Source of the DNA: Bacillota bacterium
GTDB taxonomy: Bacteria; Bacillota; Bacilli; Paenibacillales; NBRC-103111
NCBI GenBank assembly: GCA_023386955.1
Contig: JAEWIS010000025.1
Location: 79,677 to 143,676 of the forward strand
Direction: 5' to 3'
DNA length: 64,000 bases
Shown here: positions 41,876 to 49,617 of the stretch, one piece after another
How positions within the stretch are numbered: the stretch's first letter is position 1
Layout: each line of letters starts with the position of its first letter
The notes under the pieces: model-generated
The model's input: only the letters and a program-made list of their open reading frames with translations
The model's database searches: none
What the model was told of the DNA's origin: nothing
Position numbers and translations under genes: made by a program

Positions 41876-43552
41876 TCACCCGCTTTTTTTGATTTTCCTC
41901 CGTTTGCCGTAGCCGTTGCTCCGTCTGGAGACCGCAGCGCTCCTTCCCTTGCGCCCGGCGGCTTTGGGGGAGACCCGCTTGCCTTTGGGCGGAGCGGACC
42001 TTTTCTTCCGGGCCAGGAGCCGCTGCCCCTTGCCCTTCCAGGTCTTCAGCGTGCGGCGGCGCCCTCTGAACCGGCGGGAGCCGGCCTTAGCCTTAAGCCC
42101 ACCCCGGCGGGCAGTCCGTCTCCCAAGCAAGGGCTGGCCCGTGCCCAGAACACCGCCCATGGGAATCCGGCCCATATAGCCGTCATCCAGGGTGAGCACC
42201 TCGTCAAACCGGAAGCCCTTGGCACGGAACACGGACTCTTCGGAGAAGAGATACCGGCAGCCATACTCCAGCAAATAAACGGCGGGGGCTGAGCCCTTCA
42301 GCAGCAGGGCAGGCTTCTGCAAAAGCGCTTCTTGGGGCAGCGGACGGGGCCCCAGTGCCGGAAGCGTGCCGGCGGCCTCCTGCAGCCAATCTCCCAGTCT
42401 CAGCCGGTAGGAATCGATCCCGAAGGCCTTCTCCACCGCAATGCTGTTGCGGGCACCCCAGCTTTGGATAAAGGCGCCTTTGACCAGAAGAGAGCCTACG
42501 GTGTCGACTAAACCCCGGATACTGCCCTTCTCCACCAGATAACTGCCGTTGCCAGTCAGCGTCATGATTTCACCCAGCCCGCCGGAGTTGTACGTCACCA
42601 CCATTTTGCTGAAGATCAGTCCCTCCAGCGCGGTCATGCCGAAGCCCTCTTCAATTAGGCTGGGGATAACCAGGATATCCATGGCCGGATAAATCTGCTG
42701 GACCTGCATTTCGAACGATTGGAAGTAAAACCGCCCCAGGAGCCCGGACAGCCGAATCTGCTCCAGGCATTTGGCGTAATAGCCCACATCTGTCATTTTG
42801 CCTGCTACCATAAACCGGAGATCGGGGTAAGCTGCCCCCAAATCAATGGCCATCTGGATAAAATGCTCCAGACCCTTGTTGGGATAAATATCGGAGGATA
42901 CATATCCGATGACCCGGTGGGAGTCATTCCAGCCGATTTCCTCCCGTTTGACGCTGCGGTAGACGGGCCACAGCTCCCGCTCCAGCTCGTGGTCATTCCA
43001 GGAGGGGTACAAAATGCGGATTTTCTTCTCTCCCGGGGTTCCCCGGAAGGGCTGGAGTGAGGCATGGGATATTCCGATGATCCAATCCGAATACGCGTTG
43101 ATGATTTCCGTCGAATAAGACGTGTAGCGGTTGCTTTGAATCTGCTCGGTCATCATCCAGCCTACGGGAATCCCCAAGGAGCGGGAAATCCAGGCAGGCA
43201 TCAGATTGACACAGGTGTTGACAATGGCCAGGTCCGGGCGCCGTTCCAGCATGAGAGTCAGAAGCGACTGGACCGCATCTCCGTTATCCCGGATGAATCC
43301 CTCCAGCTCCTGGCGGAAATAAGGCCCGGGCGCATATACTTCGTAAAAGTTGGGATACGAAATCACGATGGTGGAGATGCCTCTTGCTCTTGCCTCCGCT
43401 GCAAGCAGCCCTTCGCTGGGTACAACCAGCGTGCAGTCATGGCTGCCCCGGAGCTCGGTGGCAAAAAACAGCAGAAGCTTCTCCGCTCCGGTAATATGCG
43501 TGTCTGAGCAAATGTGGGAAAACAACATGATGTTCAACCGGATGGCGGTCAT
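41876..43552 (-). CDS. GT4-family glycosyltransferase with Arg/Lys-rich C-terminal tail
   Basis: 558 residues, ATG with AGGAGGTGA upstream. Residues 1-375 are a normal GT-B enzyme: FSHICSDTHITGAEKLLLFF, YVSSDIYPNKGLEHFIQMA, IPSLIEEGFGMTALEGLIFS. About 380-460 is a linker with YLLEYGCRYLFSEESVFRAK. The last 90 residues are very basic (RRTARRGGLKAKAGSRRF; RKIKKSG end) and contain no predicted fold. Similar basic regions mark four other proteins of this locus and may tether them to the spore surface or to an anionic glycan. Confidence 0.85.
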   Translation of the reverse strand: MTAIRLNIMLFSHICSDTHITGAEKLLLFFATELRGSHDCTLVVPSEGLLAAEARARGISTIVISYPNFYEVYAPGPYFRQELEGFIRDNGDAVQSLLTLMLERRPDLAIVNTCVNLMPAWISRSLGIPVGWMMTEQIQSNRYTSYSTEIINAYSDWIIGISHASLQPFRGTPGEKKIRILYPSWNDHELERELWPVYRSVKREEIGWNDSHRVIGYVSSDIYPNKGLEHFIQMAIDLGAAYPDLRFMVAGKMTDVGYYAKCLEQIRLSGLLGRFYFQSFEMQVQQIYPAMDILVIPSLIEEGFGMTALEGLIFSKMVVTYNSGGLGEIMTLTGNGSYLVEKGSIRGLVDTVGSLLVKGAFIQSWGARNSIAVEKAFGIDSYRLRLGDWLQEAAGTLPALGPRPLPQEALLQKPALLLKGSAPAVYLLEYGCRYLFSEESVFRAKGFRFDEVLTLDDGYMGRIPMGGVLGTGQPLLGRRTARRGGLKAKAGSRRFRGRRRTLKTWKGKGQRLLARKKRSAPPKGKRVSPKAAGRKGRSAAVSRRSNGYGKRRKIKKSG

Positions 43553-43785
43553 GTTTGGCGTATCACCTCCTAAGAGTTTTGCAGGCCGGGGAAGACCGGT
43601 AATCCGGCCTCCGCCGGCCGCAGCCCCTTCGACGAACAGACCCCATCGGCGTTTGGCGGGTGTTCTGCGAATAGTACAATATATTAGGGAGACAACCTAC
43701 TGGGCACGACAGTTGACCCTCCGGCATTCGTACAAATTTTGGAATGGCCGGTTTTGTCCAAAATGGGGAAGCCGGATTTTCCCAT
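43553..43785. other. noncoding gap before the GT4 operon
   Basis: No gene seen. TATATTGTA near 43678-43686 (minus strand) is one base from CATAnnnTA and could be the promoter of the 43552 operon. A GC-rich imperfect dyad (ccggcctccgccggcc) lies at 43603-43618. Confidence 0.35.
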
Positions 43786-43854
43786 AAAAAGGCGGCGAAA
43801 CGGGAATAGGGAAGGCCGCTTCCATTATTCCTTGCTTCGCCGCCCCAGGAAGGC
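43786..43854 (-). terminator. terminator of the small basic protein gene
   Basis: GGCGGCGAA (minus strand from 43854) pairs with TTCGCCGCC, then TTTTT; the loop is about 46 bases with inner pairing. Confidence 0.65.
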
Positions 43855-43883
43855 GGTCTGACAATGGGCGGACCGGCCCCGCT

Positions 43884-44129
43884 TCACTGTGCCAGGAAGT
43901 TCTGCCCATCCTGCATGCCCTGGGCGAAGCCCTGGTTAAAGCCGGTATCATACCCGTTGTTGAAGGCCGCGAGCGCCTGGCGGGACATCCCGCCCGGTTG
44001 GCGCCTTTTGGCCGCTTTTCCAGCACGCGGAGCCTTGGCGGCCGATTTGCTCCGTTTGGTTCTCCTCTTCGCGGCAAGAGGCTTTTTCGGTCTGGCGCCG
44101 AGACCCTGTTTGTGGCGTTTGGCTTTCAT
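43884..44129 (-). CDS. small Arg/Lys-rich protein with Tyr/Phe-x-x-Gly tail
   Basis: 81 residues from ATG at 44129, with GGAGGT upstream. Residues 1-47 are strongly basic (KAKRHKQGLGARPKKP; AAKRRTKRSKSAAK). Residues 55-72 are GYDTGFNQGFAQGMQDG, a run of aromatic-x-x-Gly steps. The same pairing of a basic segment and such a run starts both CgeB-type transferases nearby. Own sigma-K-like -10 box and own terminator, so a single-gene unit. No known family; likely structural or targeting part of the spore surface. Confidence 0.78.
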   Translation of the reverse strand: MKAKRHKQGLGARPKKPLAAKRRTKRSKSAAKAPRAGKAAKRRQPGGMSRQALAAFNNGYDTGFNQGFAQGMQDGQNFLAQ

Positions 44130-44202
44130 GCGTCTACCTCCAGGTATAGGACTGCCGGGCCCGAAGGACCGCCAGCGCATAACCATTATTCGATGCGTAC
44201 TT

Positions 44203-44211
44203 TATCCTATG
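44203..44211 (-). promoter_or_regulatory. sigma-K-type -10 box, CATAGGATA
   Basis: Exact CATAnnnTA, 74 bp before the start codon of the 81-residue protein; the -35 has ATT, not AC. Confidence 0.5.
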
Positions 44212-44255
44212 CCCGAAGGGACAGCAATCCCTCCGCTTACGCCCTTTGTTCCAAC

Positions 44256-44291
44256 AAAAAAAAGCCCCGCCCGGGATAACCCGTTGACGGG
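44256..44291 (-). terminator. terminator of the 44306 gene
   Basis: CCCGTC pairs with GGCGGG (one wobble), followed by GCTTTTTTTT on the minus strand. Confidence 0.65.
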
Positions 44292-44305
44292 ACCTCTGCC
44301 ATACA

Positions 44306-44740
44306 TTAGTCGGAATAAGCTTCGGCATTGAAGCTCTCCGGCCCGACTCTGGTGGGGAATACTTCCAGAAGGCCGGGGGCGCTGACAAATGCCTGATAGA
44401 CGATAAAGCCGTCGTTAGGCGGATTGTAATCGATACCGTTGGCGGTAACAACAGTTTGCGACAATACGAGTGTACCAACCGGAAGGTTCTCCGTCACAGA
44501 GAAGATTAAGGTAGATACACCGCCTACTACCCGGAAAATGTCAATAGTAACAGGCGTCAGGACTGTAACCAATGCAGCTGCAGTCACTGTAGCGGTAAAA
44601 TGCACCCTAAGGTTTGTGCCTGCCCCGCTGACATTCAAGCCCAATGTGCCGAACAATGCCGGCGTAGCGCTGAGCGGAATTGCGATGGCGTTAGCGGTGC
44701 TGGCGTTTTGCGATACCTGTTGATCTAACAGAATGGCCAT
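44306..44740 (-). CDS. short exosporium-like jelly-roll protein
   Basis: 144 residues, ATG with GGAAGGAGGTGG. Ala/Thr/Val-rich with alternating hydrophobic residues: VSQNASTANAIAIPLSATPA, TNLRVHFTATVTAAALVTVL, VGGVSTLIFSVTENLPVGTL. No signal peptide. This composition is like BclA C-terminal/exosporium jelly-roll proteins of Bacillus and Paenibacillus. It has a near-match to a sigma-K box (CATATGTTG) upstream and lies after the CgeB-like gene. Likely a structural spore-surface protein; homology not proven. Confidence 0.65.
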   Translation of the reverse strand: MAILLDQQVSQNASTANAIAIPLSATPALFGTLGLNVSGAGTNLRVHFTATVTAAALVTVLTPVTIDIFRVVGGVSTLIFSVTENLPVGTLVLSQTVVTANGIDYNPPNDGFIVYQAFVSAPGLLEVFPTRVGPESFNAEAYSD

Positions 44741-44837
44741 AGTTCCACCTCCTTCCCTATTACTTCTACAACATATGCAGGGTGAATTGGAAGGAATGGA
44801 TTTTTATCCACATGGCTGGAAAAAGGCGTTTGGTCTC

Positions 44838-45956
44838 CTATATGGATTCTCCCGGGAATACGGTATTCAGCAGTTGGAAGAGTCTGGACCGGAAGGAATG
44901 GTCCCGAAGGGTGCGGTGTAACCCGCGGACGGCAACCCGGTTGCGCTCCACCTCGTTATGGAGATAGTAATCGGCCAGATTCACAAATTCGGCGGCAGAA
45001 GCATAAGGGACGATTTCCTGGCCGGGAGTATAATACAGGGCCAGATCCTCCCTGATATCCGTCAGTTGAAGCGCCCCGCAGGCGGCGATTTCGTAAGTGC
45101 GGGGATTGATGGAGCGGCCTTCGATATTCCTCGCATTTTTGCTGTAGACGGGGTCCACGGCCCCCCTGTGCATGTTGATCACCAGCTTGGCTCCGTTGTA
45201 GAACTTGACGGTTTCATCCACCGGCGTCCATGACAGCCGTATGCTCTCCGCCAGCTTTTCATAGCCGGCCAGGCGTTCCCATAAAGCTCCGATGATCACA
45301 ATCCTGTGCCGGGTCAAAAAGGGGGTGATTTCATTGAAAAAACCGATCCGGTTGGGAAAGCCGTTGCCGATGAAGCAGATATCGCTATGGTATCGGTTCT
45401 CCACCGCCATGGGGCGGTAGATGGCGGTGGAGGCGGCCAAGGGCAAATAATGGGTCCGGGGATTACCGGCTTGACGGTAGAGCTCCACGCAGCTGAGCTC
45501 ATGGGTAAATACATAATCGTATTGGACGGCCACCGAAGGGGTCCAATCCGTAAAATAGGGATCGTCTGCAAACCAAACCGCCGTCCGGATGCCTTGGGCG
45601 CGGATCTGGGCGACCATCTCCAGATGATTCTCGGGGAACACATGAAGACCATTCATGACCAGCACCAGGTCGGGACGGAGCTCGGAGGCCAGGCGGTACA
45701 GATCCCCGGGATTGCCTGTATACGGCTCGCTGACCAAGGCGGACAGCGCCTCCTCCACTCCCCGGTCAATGGCTTCGAATCCTTGCCGGATGTACAGCAC
45801 CCGCAGAGGCAAAACCGGATAGACCGGCGGACTGACGCTCTGCAGGACGGTTTGGCAGCACCCGGTCCGGTAACCGTGGGACCGCCCGGCGGCATAACCG
45901 GTTTCATAGCTCAAGGCGGATTGCCTGGATTTCCGCCGCCCGTTTCGTATGCTCAT
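44838..45956 (-). CDS. CgeB-family glycosyltransferase, spore surface
   Basis: 372 residues, ATG with GGGGGGA upstream. Residues 1-32 are basic then SYETGYAAGRSHGYRTG (aromatic-x-x-Gly run). The rest matches CgeB (glycosyl transferase 1_2 domain): PDLVLVMNGLHVF, TAVWFADDPYF, VFTHELSCVELYRQAG, YLPLAAS, DICFIGNGFPNRIGFFNEI, and ARNIEGRSINPRTYEIAACGA in the nucleotide-binding part. CgeB helps mature the outermost spore layer of B. subtilis. Paralogue of the 46840 gene. Confidence 0.9.
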   Translation of the reverse strand: MSIRNGRRKSRQSALSYETGYAAGRSHGYRTGCCQTVLQSVSPPVYPVLPLRVLYIRQGFEAIDRGVEEALSALVSEPYTGNPGDLYRLASELRPDLVLVMNGLHVFPENHLEMVAQIRAQGIRTAVWFADDPYFTDWTPSVAVQYDYVFTHELSCVELYRQAGNPRTHYLPLAASTAIYRPMAVENRYHSDICFIGNGFPNRIGFFNEITPFLTRHRIVIIGALWERLAGYEKLAESIRLSWTPVDETVKFYNGAKLVINMHRGAVDPVYSKNARNIEGRSINPRTYEIAACGALQLTDIREDLALYYTPGQEIVPYASAAEFVNLADYYLHNEVERNRVAVRGLHRTLRDHSFRSRLFQLLNTVFPGESI

Positions 45957-45975
45957 GTGGATCCCCCCGCTTCCA

Positions 45976-46818
45976 TCAGATGTACCGGGACGGATGGGCC
46001 CTCATCCAATCCCGCATCTCGGCAAGCATGGTCCGGTACTCCGGAACCAGAAGGGCAGCCTCTGTTCTGGTGCAGCGGAGCGTCCGGTCCTGGCGGAAGT
46101 GGTCGTCGGGCACAATAACCGCATCGGTTTTGCCGAACATGTCTTGGAACAAACCCAACAGCTCGTATTTGCTGACCTTCTGGGGGGCGGTGAGATGGAC
46201 CAGCCCGGAGGTGCCGGCGCCGAGCATCTGCTCTACGGATTTAGCCAGCTGCAGCGTCGTCACCCCGTTCCAATAGACCTGGGTAAACCCTTTGACCTCG
46301 CCCTGCTGCGACATAAACCAGTCGAACAAGCCGATCCGGGTGCTGCGGATTTCCGGTCCGACAATGGAGGTCCGGACTGTCAAATGCGGAGGATGGCGGA
46401 CCTCGCCCATGGCTTTGCTGATGGCATAAACGGTGCTTCCGTCCGGCAGGTCAAACTCCGTATAGTCCCCCTGCTCCCCGGAAAACACACAATCCGTGCT
46501 GATATGCACCAGCTTCCCTGCCCATTCCTCCAGCTTCCGCCGGAGCAGATGGGGCAACAGGCCGTTCACCTGGTAGGCCAGCCTTTCATGCTCTTCCGCG
46601 TCCCGGTTCAGGATGCCTACGGCGTTCATCACCACATCGGGACGCAGCTGGTCCAACAGTGCCAAAACCTGCCCCTCGTCCCCGGCATCCAGGTACAGAG
46701 CATGGGGATCCTTCCTGTCGCGGGAGGTATAGGTAACCTCCCACCCCTCTTTGCTGCGGAAATAATCCACCAGCATATGGCCCGCCATACCGTTGCCGCC
46801 CAAAATGCACAGCTTCAT
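45976..46818 (-). CDS. RmlD-like sugar-nucleotide reductase
   Basis: 280 residues from ATG at 46818 (GAGGTG nine bases upstream). LCILGGNGMAGHMLVDYF, VVMNAVGILNRDAEEH, HISTDCVFSGEQGDYTE, Y-x3-K in YAISKAMGEV, and GVTTLQLAKSVEQML. RmlD reduces dTDP-4-keto-rhamnose; WbvR-type homologues reduce the UDP-linked keto sugar in L-QuiNAc synthesis. With the FnlA-type dehydratase and FnlC-type epimerase, the second role is a good candidate here. Embedded between the two CgeB genes. Confidence 0.85.
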   Translation of the reverse strand: MKLCILGGNGMAGHMLVDYFRSKEGWEVTYTSRDRKDPHALYLDAGDEGQVLALLDQLRPDVVMNAVGILNRDAEEHERLAYQVNGLLPHLLRRKLEEWAGKLVHISTDCVFSGEQGDYTEFDLPDGSTVYAISKAMGEVRHPPHLTVRTSIVGPEIRSTRIGLFDWFMSQQGEVKGFTQVYWNGVTTLQLAKSVEQMLGAGTSGLVHLTAPQKVSKYELLGLFQDMFGKTDAVIVPDDHFRQDRTLRCTRTEAALLVPEYRTMLAEMRDWMRAHPSRYI

Positions 46819-46839
46819 CACGATCACCACCTCGTGTCT

Positions 46840-48039
46840 TTATGGAGTTTCGTCTGCAAACACACTGCTCAATAGCGATTGAATCCGTTTGTGGTACGTA
46901 TGGTCGGCTAATGTCCGCCGCAGCCCGCGCAGGGCAATCTCCCGCCGCTCATCCTCGTGGTTGAGGTAATGCCGGATTTTCTCCATACAATCCTCGGGGG
47001 AAGCGAAGGTGACCACTTCCTCGCCAGGCTTATAATAGTTCAGCAGATCGCTACGTTCGTCGGTCATCTGGAATGCGCCGCTGGCGGCAATCTCGAAGGT
47101 CCGCGGGTTTACCGAAAGGGCCGGAATTTTGCGGACATTGCAATTGTAGGACTCGTCATCATAGGCTCTGTGTACATTCAGCACAATGCGGGAGCCGTAA
47201 TAAAACTTGGCTGTTTCCTCAGGGGTAAGCCATACGCCGGACTGGATCCGGGGACCCAGCCGTGTGAAAGCGGGCAGGCGCTCCCACCACCATCCGGAGA
47301 TCATGGAGTTGCAGCTCTCCAATGCCGGCAGAATTCTGCTGACGAAGGAAACCCGGTTCCAATAGGCGGAGCCGATAAAGCTAACATCCCGGCGGTAGGT
47401 GGTTTCAACAGGCTGCGGCCGGAACACACCCGGATTGGCCCCCAAGGGCAAATAATGGACCCGGGGGCAGCCGATGGATTGGTAAAAGGGTACGCAGTTC
47501 AGCTCCAGAGTGAACACATCGTCGTAATGCACCGCAATCTTCTCCGTCACATCCACGTAGTACGGATCGTCAGTGAACCAGACCGCCGTCCGGACCCCCC
47601 GCATCCGCAGCGCATCCACCACCTGCACCGGCAGCTCCATTCCCTCCAGAACCAGCACCAGCTCCGGTCTCATCTGATCCACCAGCTCCAGAATAGGCCC
47701 GAATGGTGATACGGCAATGCACTCTCTGGCATTGGCTTGCAGGGCCTCATATACCGCCTGATCAATGGGAGAATAAGGGACGCCCTTGCCGGACATAACG
47801 AACAACACCCGGATATCCCATACGTTCGTCACCTGGGGAGGCGCCTGAATTAAAACCGAATTGCTCCTTCCCCAGCTGTAGCCGTAGTCGAAGCCCAGCC
47901 GGAAGCCGGCCGCCCGTTTCTCCTCCAGTGCAACAGCTGATGTCGTTACCGCTGCCGGGGAGCCTGCAGGCACAGGGCTCCGTCTGGTTTTCCGGACAGG
48001 CAACCGCCGCCGGACCTGCCGCTTCAATGACCGCTTCAT
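46840..48039 (-). CDS. CgeB-family glycosyltransferase, spore surface, second copy
   Basis: 399 residues from ATG at 48039 (GGAGGG eight bases upstream). Begins with 20 basic residues (RSLKRQVRRRLPVRKTRR), a Pro/Ala linker, then GFRLGFDYGYSWGRSN, the same aromatic-x-x-Gly theme as its paralogue. The CgeB core follows: ELVLVLEGMELPVQVVDAL, TAVWFTDDPYYVDVTEKIAV, NCVPFYQSIGCPRVHYLPLG, SVNPRTFEIAASGAFQMTD. Probably adds sugar in the outer spore layer. Confidence 0.9.
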   Translation of the reverse strand: MKRSLKRQVRRRLPVRKTRRSPVPAGSPAAVTTSAVALEEKRAAGFRLGFDYGYSWGRSNSVLIQAPPQVTNVWDIRVLFVMSGKGVPYSPIDQAVYEALQANARECIAVSPFGPILELVDQMRPELVLVLEGMELPVQVVDALRMRGVRTAVWFTDDPYYVDVTEKIAVHYDDVFTLELNCVPFYQSIGCPRVHYLPLGANPGVFRPQPVETTYRRDVSFIGSAYWNRVSFVSRILPALESCNSMISGWWWERLPAFTRLGPRIQSGVWLTPEETAKFYYGSRIVLNVHRAYDDESYNCNVRKIPALSVNPRTFEIAASGAFQMTDERSDLLNYYKPGEEVVTFASPEDCMEKIRHYLNHEDERREIALRGLRRTLADHTYHKRIQSLLSSVFADETP

Positions 48040-48118
48040 GGCCATATCCCTCCATTCCTTGGTAAATGTCCGCGCATGCTAACCTGAAATAACAGGGTTC
48101 CTGCCACAGCAAAAGCGG

Positions 48119-48856
48119 CTACTTCCGTGTTATTCCCGCACCGCCGGTGCTTGTGACCAGCCCGTTGACCGCAGCAAGCGATTCGAAGGTTCCCGCATCC
48201 ATCCACCAGCCCTCCAGAATATGATGGGAGAGCGTCCCCCGGGCCGCGTACACATTGTTCACATCGGTGATTTCCAGCTCACCCCTTTTGGAGGGATGAA
48301 TGGACCGGATGATCTCGAAAACGGCGTCGTCATAAAAATAAATCCCGGTTACGCTGTATTGGGACGGCGGATGCTCGGGTTTTTCTTCGATCCGGCTGAT
48401 GCGGCCGTTTGTCAGATGGGGAACTCCGTAGCGCCTGGGGTCCTCTACCTCCTTCAACAGCACCGCCGCCTGGCCGGACTTGCCCCGGAAGGCGCGTATA
48501 AAGGGCGATAGGGAAGCCTCGAAGAGATTGTCGCCCAGAATCACCACGAAGGATTCCCCCGGACGGACGAAGGATTCCACCAGACCCAATGCCTGGGCGA
48601 TTCCCCCTGCGTCATCCTGGATGCAATAATGGAGTGCAACTCCCCATTCGGAGCCGCTCCCCAGCAATTCCGCAAATTGTCCGGCGCTCCCTTTGCCCGT
48701 GACAATGCATATGCTTGTGATGCCGGCTTCCTTCAGCTTGTTGATCCCGTGCATAATCATGGGCAGCTGCCCGACGGGAAGCAGGTGCTTGTTAATAACC
48801 CGCGTCAGCGGATAAAGGCGCGTGCCTTTGCCGCCCGCAAGAATAACTCCCTTCAC
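48119..48856 (-). CDS. sugar-1-phosphate nucleotidyltransferase, RmlA-like
   Basis: 245 residues. GVILAGGKGTRLYPLTRVIN with the activator site, KHLLPVGQLPMI, FVVILGDNLFE, VTGIYFYDDAVFEIIRS, GELEITDVNNVY, and EGWWMDAGTFESL. This is the short RmlA/SpsI type, likely dTTP plus glucose-1-phosphate. No RmlB or RmlC is in the window, so any dTDP-sugar route must draw on genes elsewhere. Confidence 0.9.
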   Translation of the reverse strand: MKGVILAGGKGTRLYPLTRVINKHLLPVGQLPMIMHGINKLKEAGITSICIVTGKGSAGQFAELLGSGSEWGVALHYCIQDDAGGIAQALGLVESFVRPGESFVVILGDNLFEASLSPFIRAFRGKSGQAAVLLKEVEDPRRYGVPHLTNGRISRIEEKPEHPPSQYSVTGIYFYDDAVFEIIRSIHPSKRGELEITDVNNVYAARGTLSHHILEGWWMDAGTFESLAAVNGLVTSTGGAGITRK

Positions 48857-48879
48857 CGGCCTTCTCCTCCTTCAGGTGC

Positions 48880-49617
48880 TCATATATATTGGCGGGGATC
48901 AATCCCCCATTTATCCATAAATTTGCGGTAGTTGGTTTCAATCAGCGATATGAGCGCTGCGTTATCCTGCTTCCGGAAGCTGGCGCTTCCGTGGTGGTGC
49001 ACGAAAGTATCCCCGGCCAACATCAGCCGGAAGCCTGCCAGCCTGATCCGGTAGCAGTAATCGTCATCCTCGTAATGCCCCGGCGAAAACCGTTCATCCA
49101 GATAGCCGATCCGCTCCATGACCTCCCGCTTGAACAGCAGGCAGAAGCCCACCAGCCGTTCGAGAGGAATACGCCGGGAGAGGTCCGGAGTGTTGCGCAG
49201 GGAGGACCAGGCATGAAACTCCTCCATCGTGTTATAGGGCGCAGCATCCTGCTGGCGGCCGCTGACGTAATTGGAGCAGGGGCCGGCGGCGCCGATATCC
49301 GGGCTTGCGTCCAGGCAGTCCAGCATATTGTCCAGCCAGCGGTGGGTCACCACCACATCGTTGTTCAGAAGCAGAAGCGCATCTCCCATCGCTATTTTCA
49401 AGCCGGCATTGCAGGCAGCGGGAAAGCCGGCATTGTCCGGATAGGAAACAAAGGCCAGCTTCTCCCTCACACAATAGTCCAGCGTTCCGTCGGTGGAGCC
49501 GTTGTCCACAACAATGATTTCATACGGTGTGGACGTATAAGCACGGATGGCCTCCACACAGGGAACCAGAAGCTCCAGCCCGTTGCGGGTTGGAATGACG
49601 ATGCTGGTCATTCGCAT
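48880..49617 (-). CDS. GT2-family glycosyltransferase, rhamnosyltransferase-like
   Basis: 245 residues. SIVIPTRNGLELLVPCVEAI, IIVVDNGSTDGTLDYC, LLLNNDVVVT (the DxD equivalent), and PGHYEDDDYCYRIRLAG with the base, as in WcaA/rhamnosyl GT2 proteins. Its 5' end overlaps the stop of the 49608 gene by 10 bp. Confidence 0.92.
   Translation of the reverse strand: MRMTSIVIPTRNGLELLVPCVEAIRAYTSTPYEIIVVDNGSTDGTLDYCVREKLAFVSYPDNAGFPAACNAGLKIAMGDALLLLNNDVVVTHRWLDNMLDCLDASPDIGAAGPCSNYVSGRQQDAAPYNTMEEFHAWSSLRNTPDLSRRIPLERLVGFCLLFKREVMERIGYLDERFSPGHYEDDDYCYRIRLAGFRLMLAGDTFVHHHGSASFRKQDNAALISLIETNYRKFMDKWGIDPRQYI

Noticed and set aside
43697..44077. 126-codon minus-strand frame overlapping the small basic protein
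   Set aside because: It crosses the terminator, has no ribosome site, and is a shadow of the 81-residue gene in another phase.
44741..44921. Short plus-strand frames between the exosporium-like gene and CgeB gene
   Set aside because: They overlap the end of the CgeB-type gene on the other strand and have no ribosome site.
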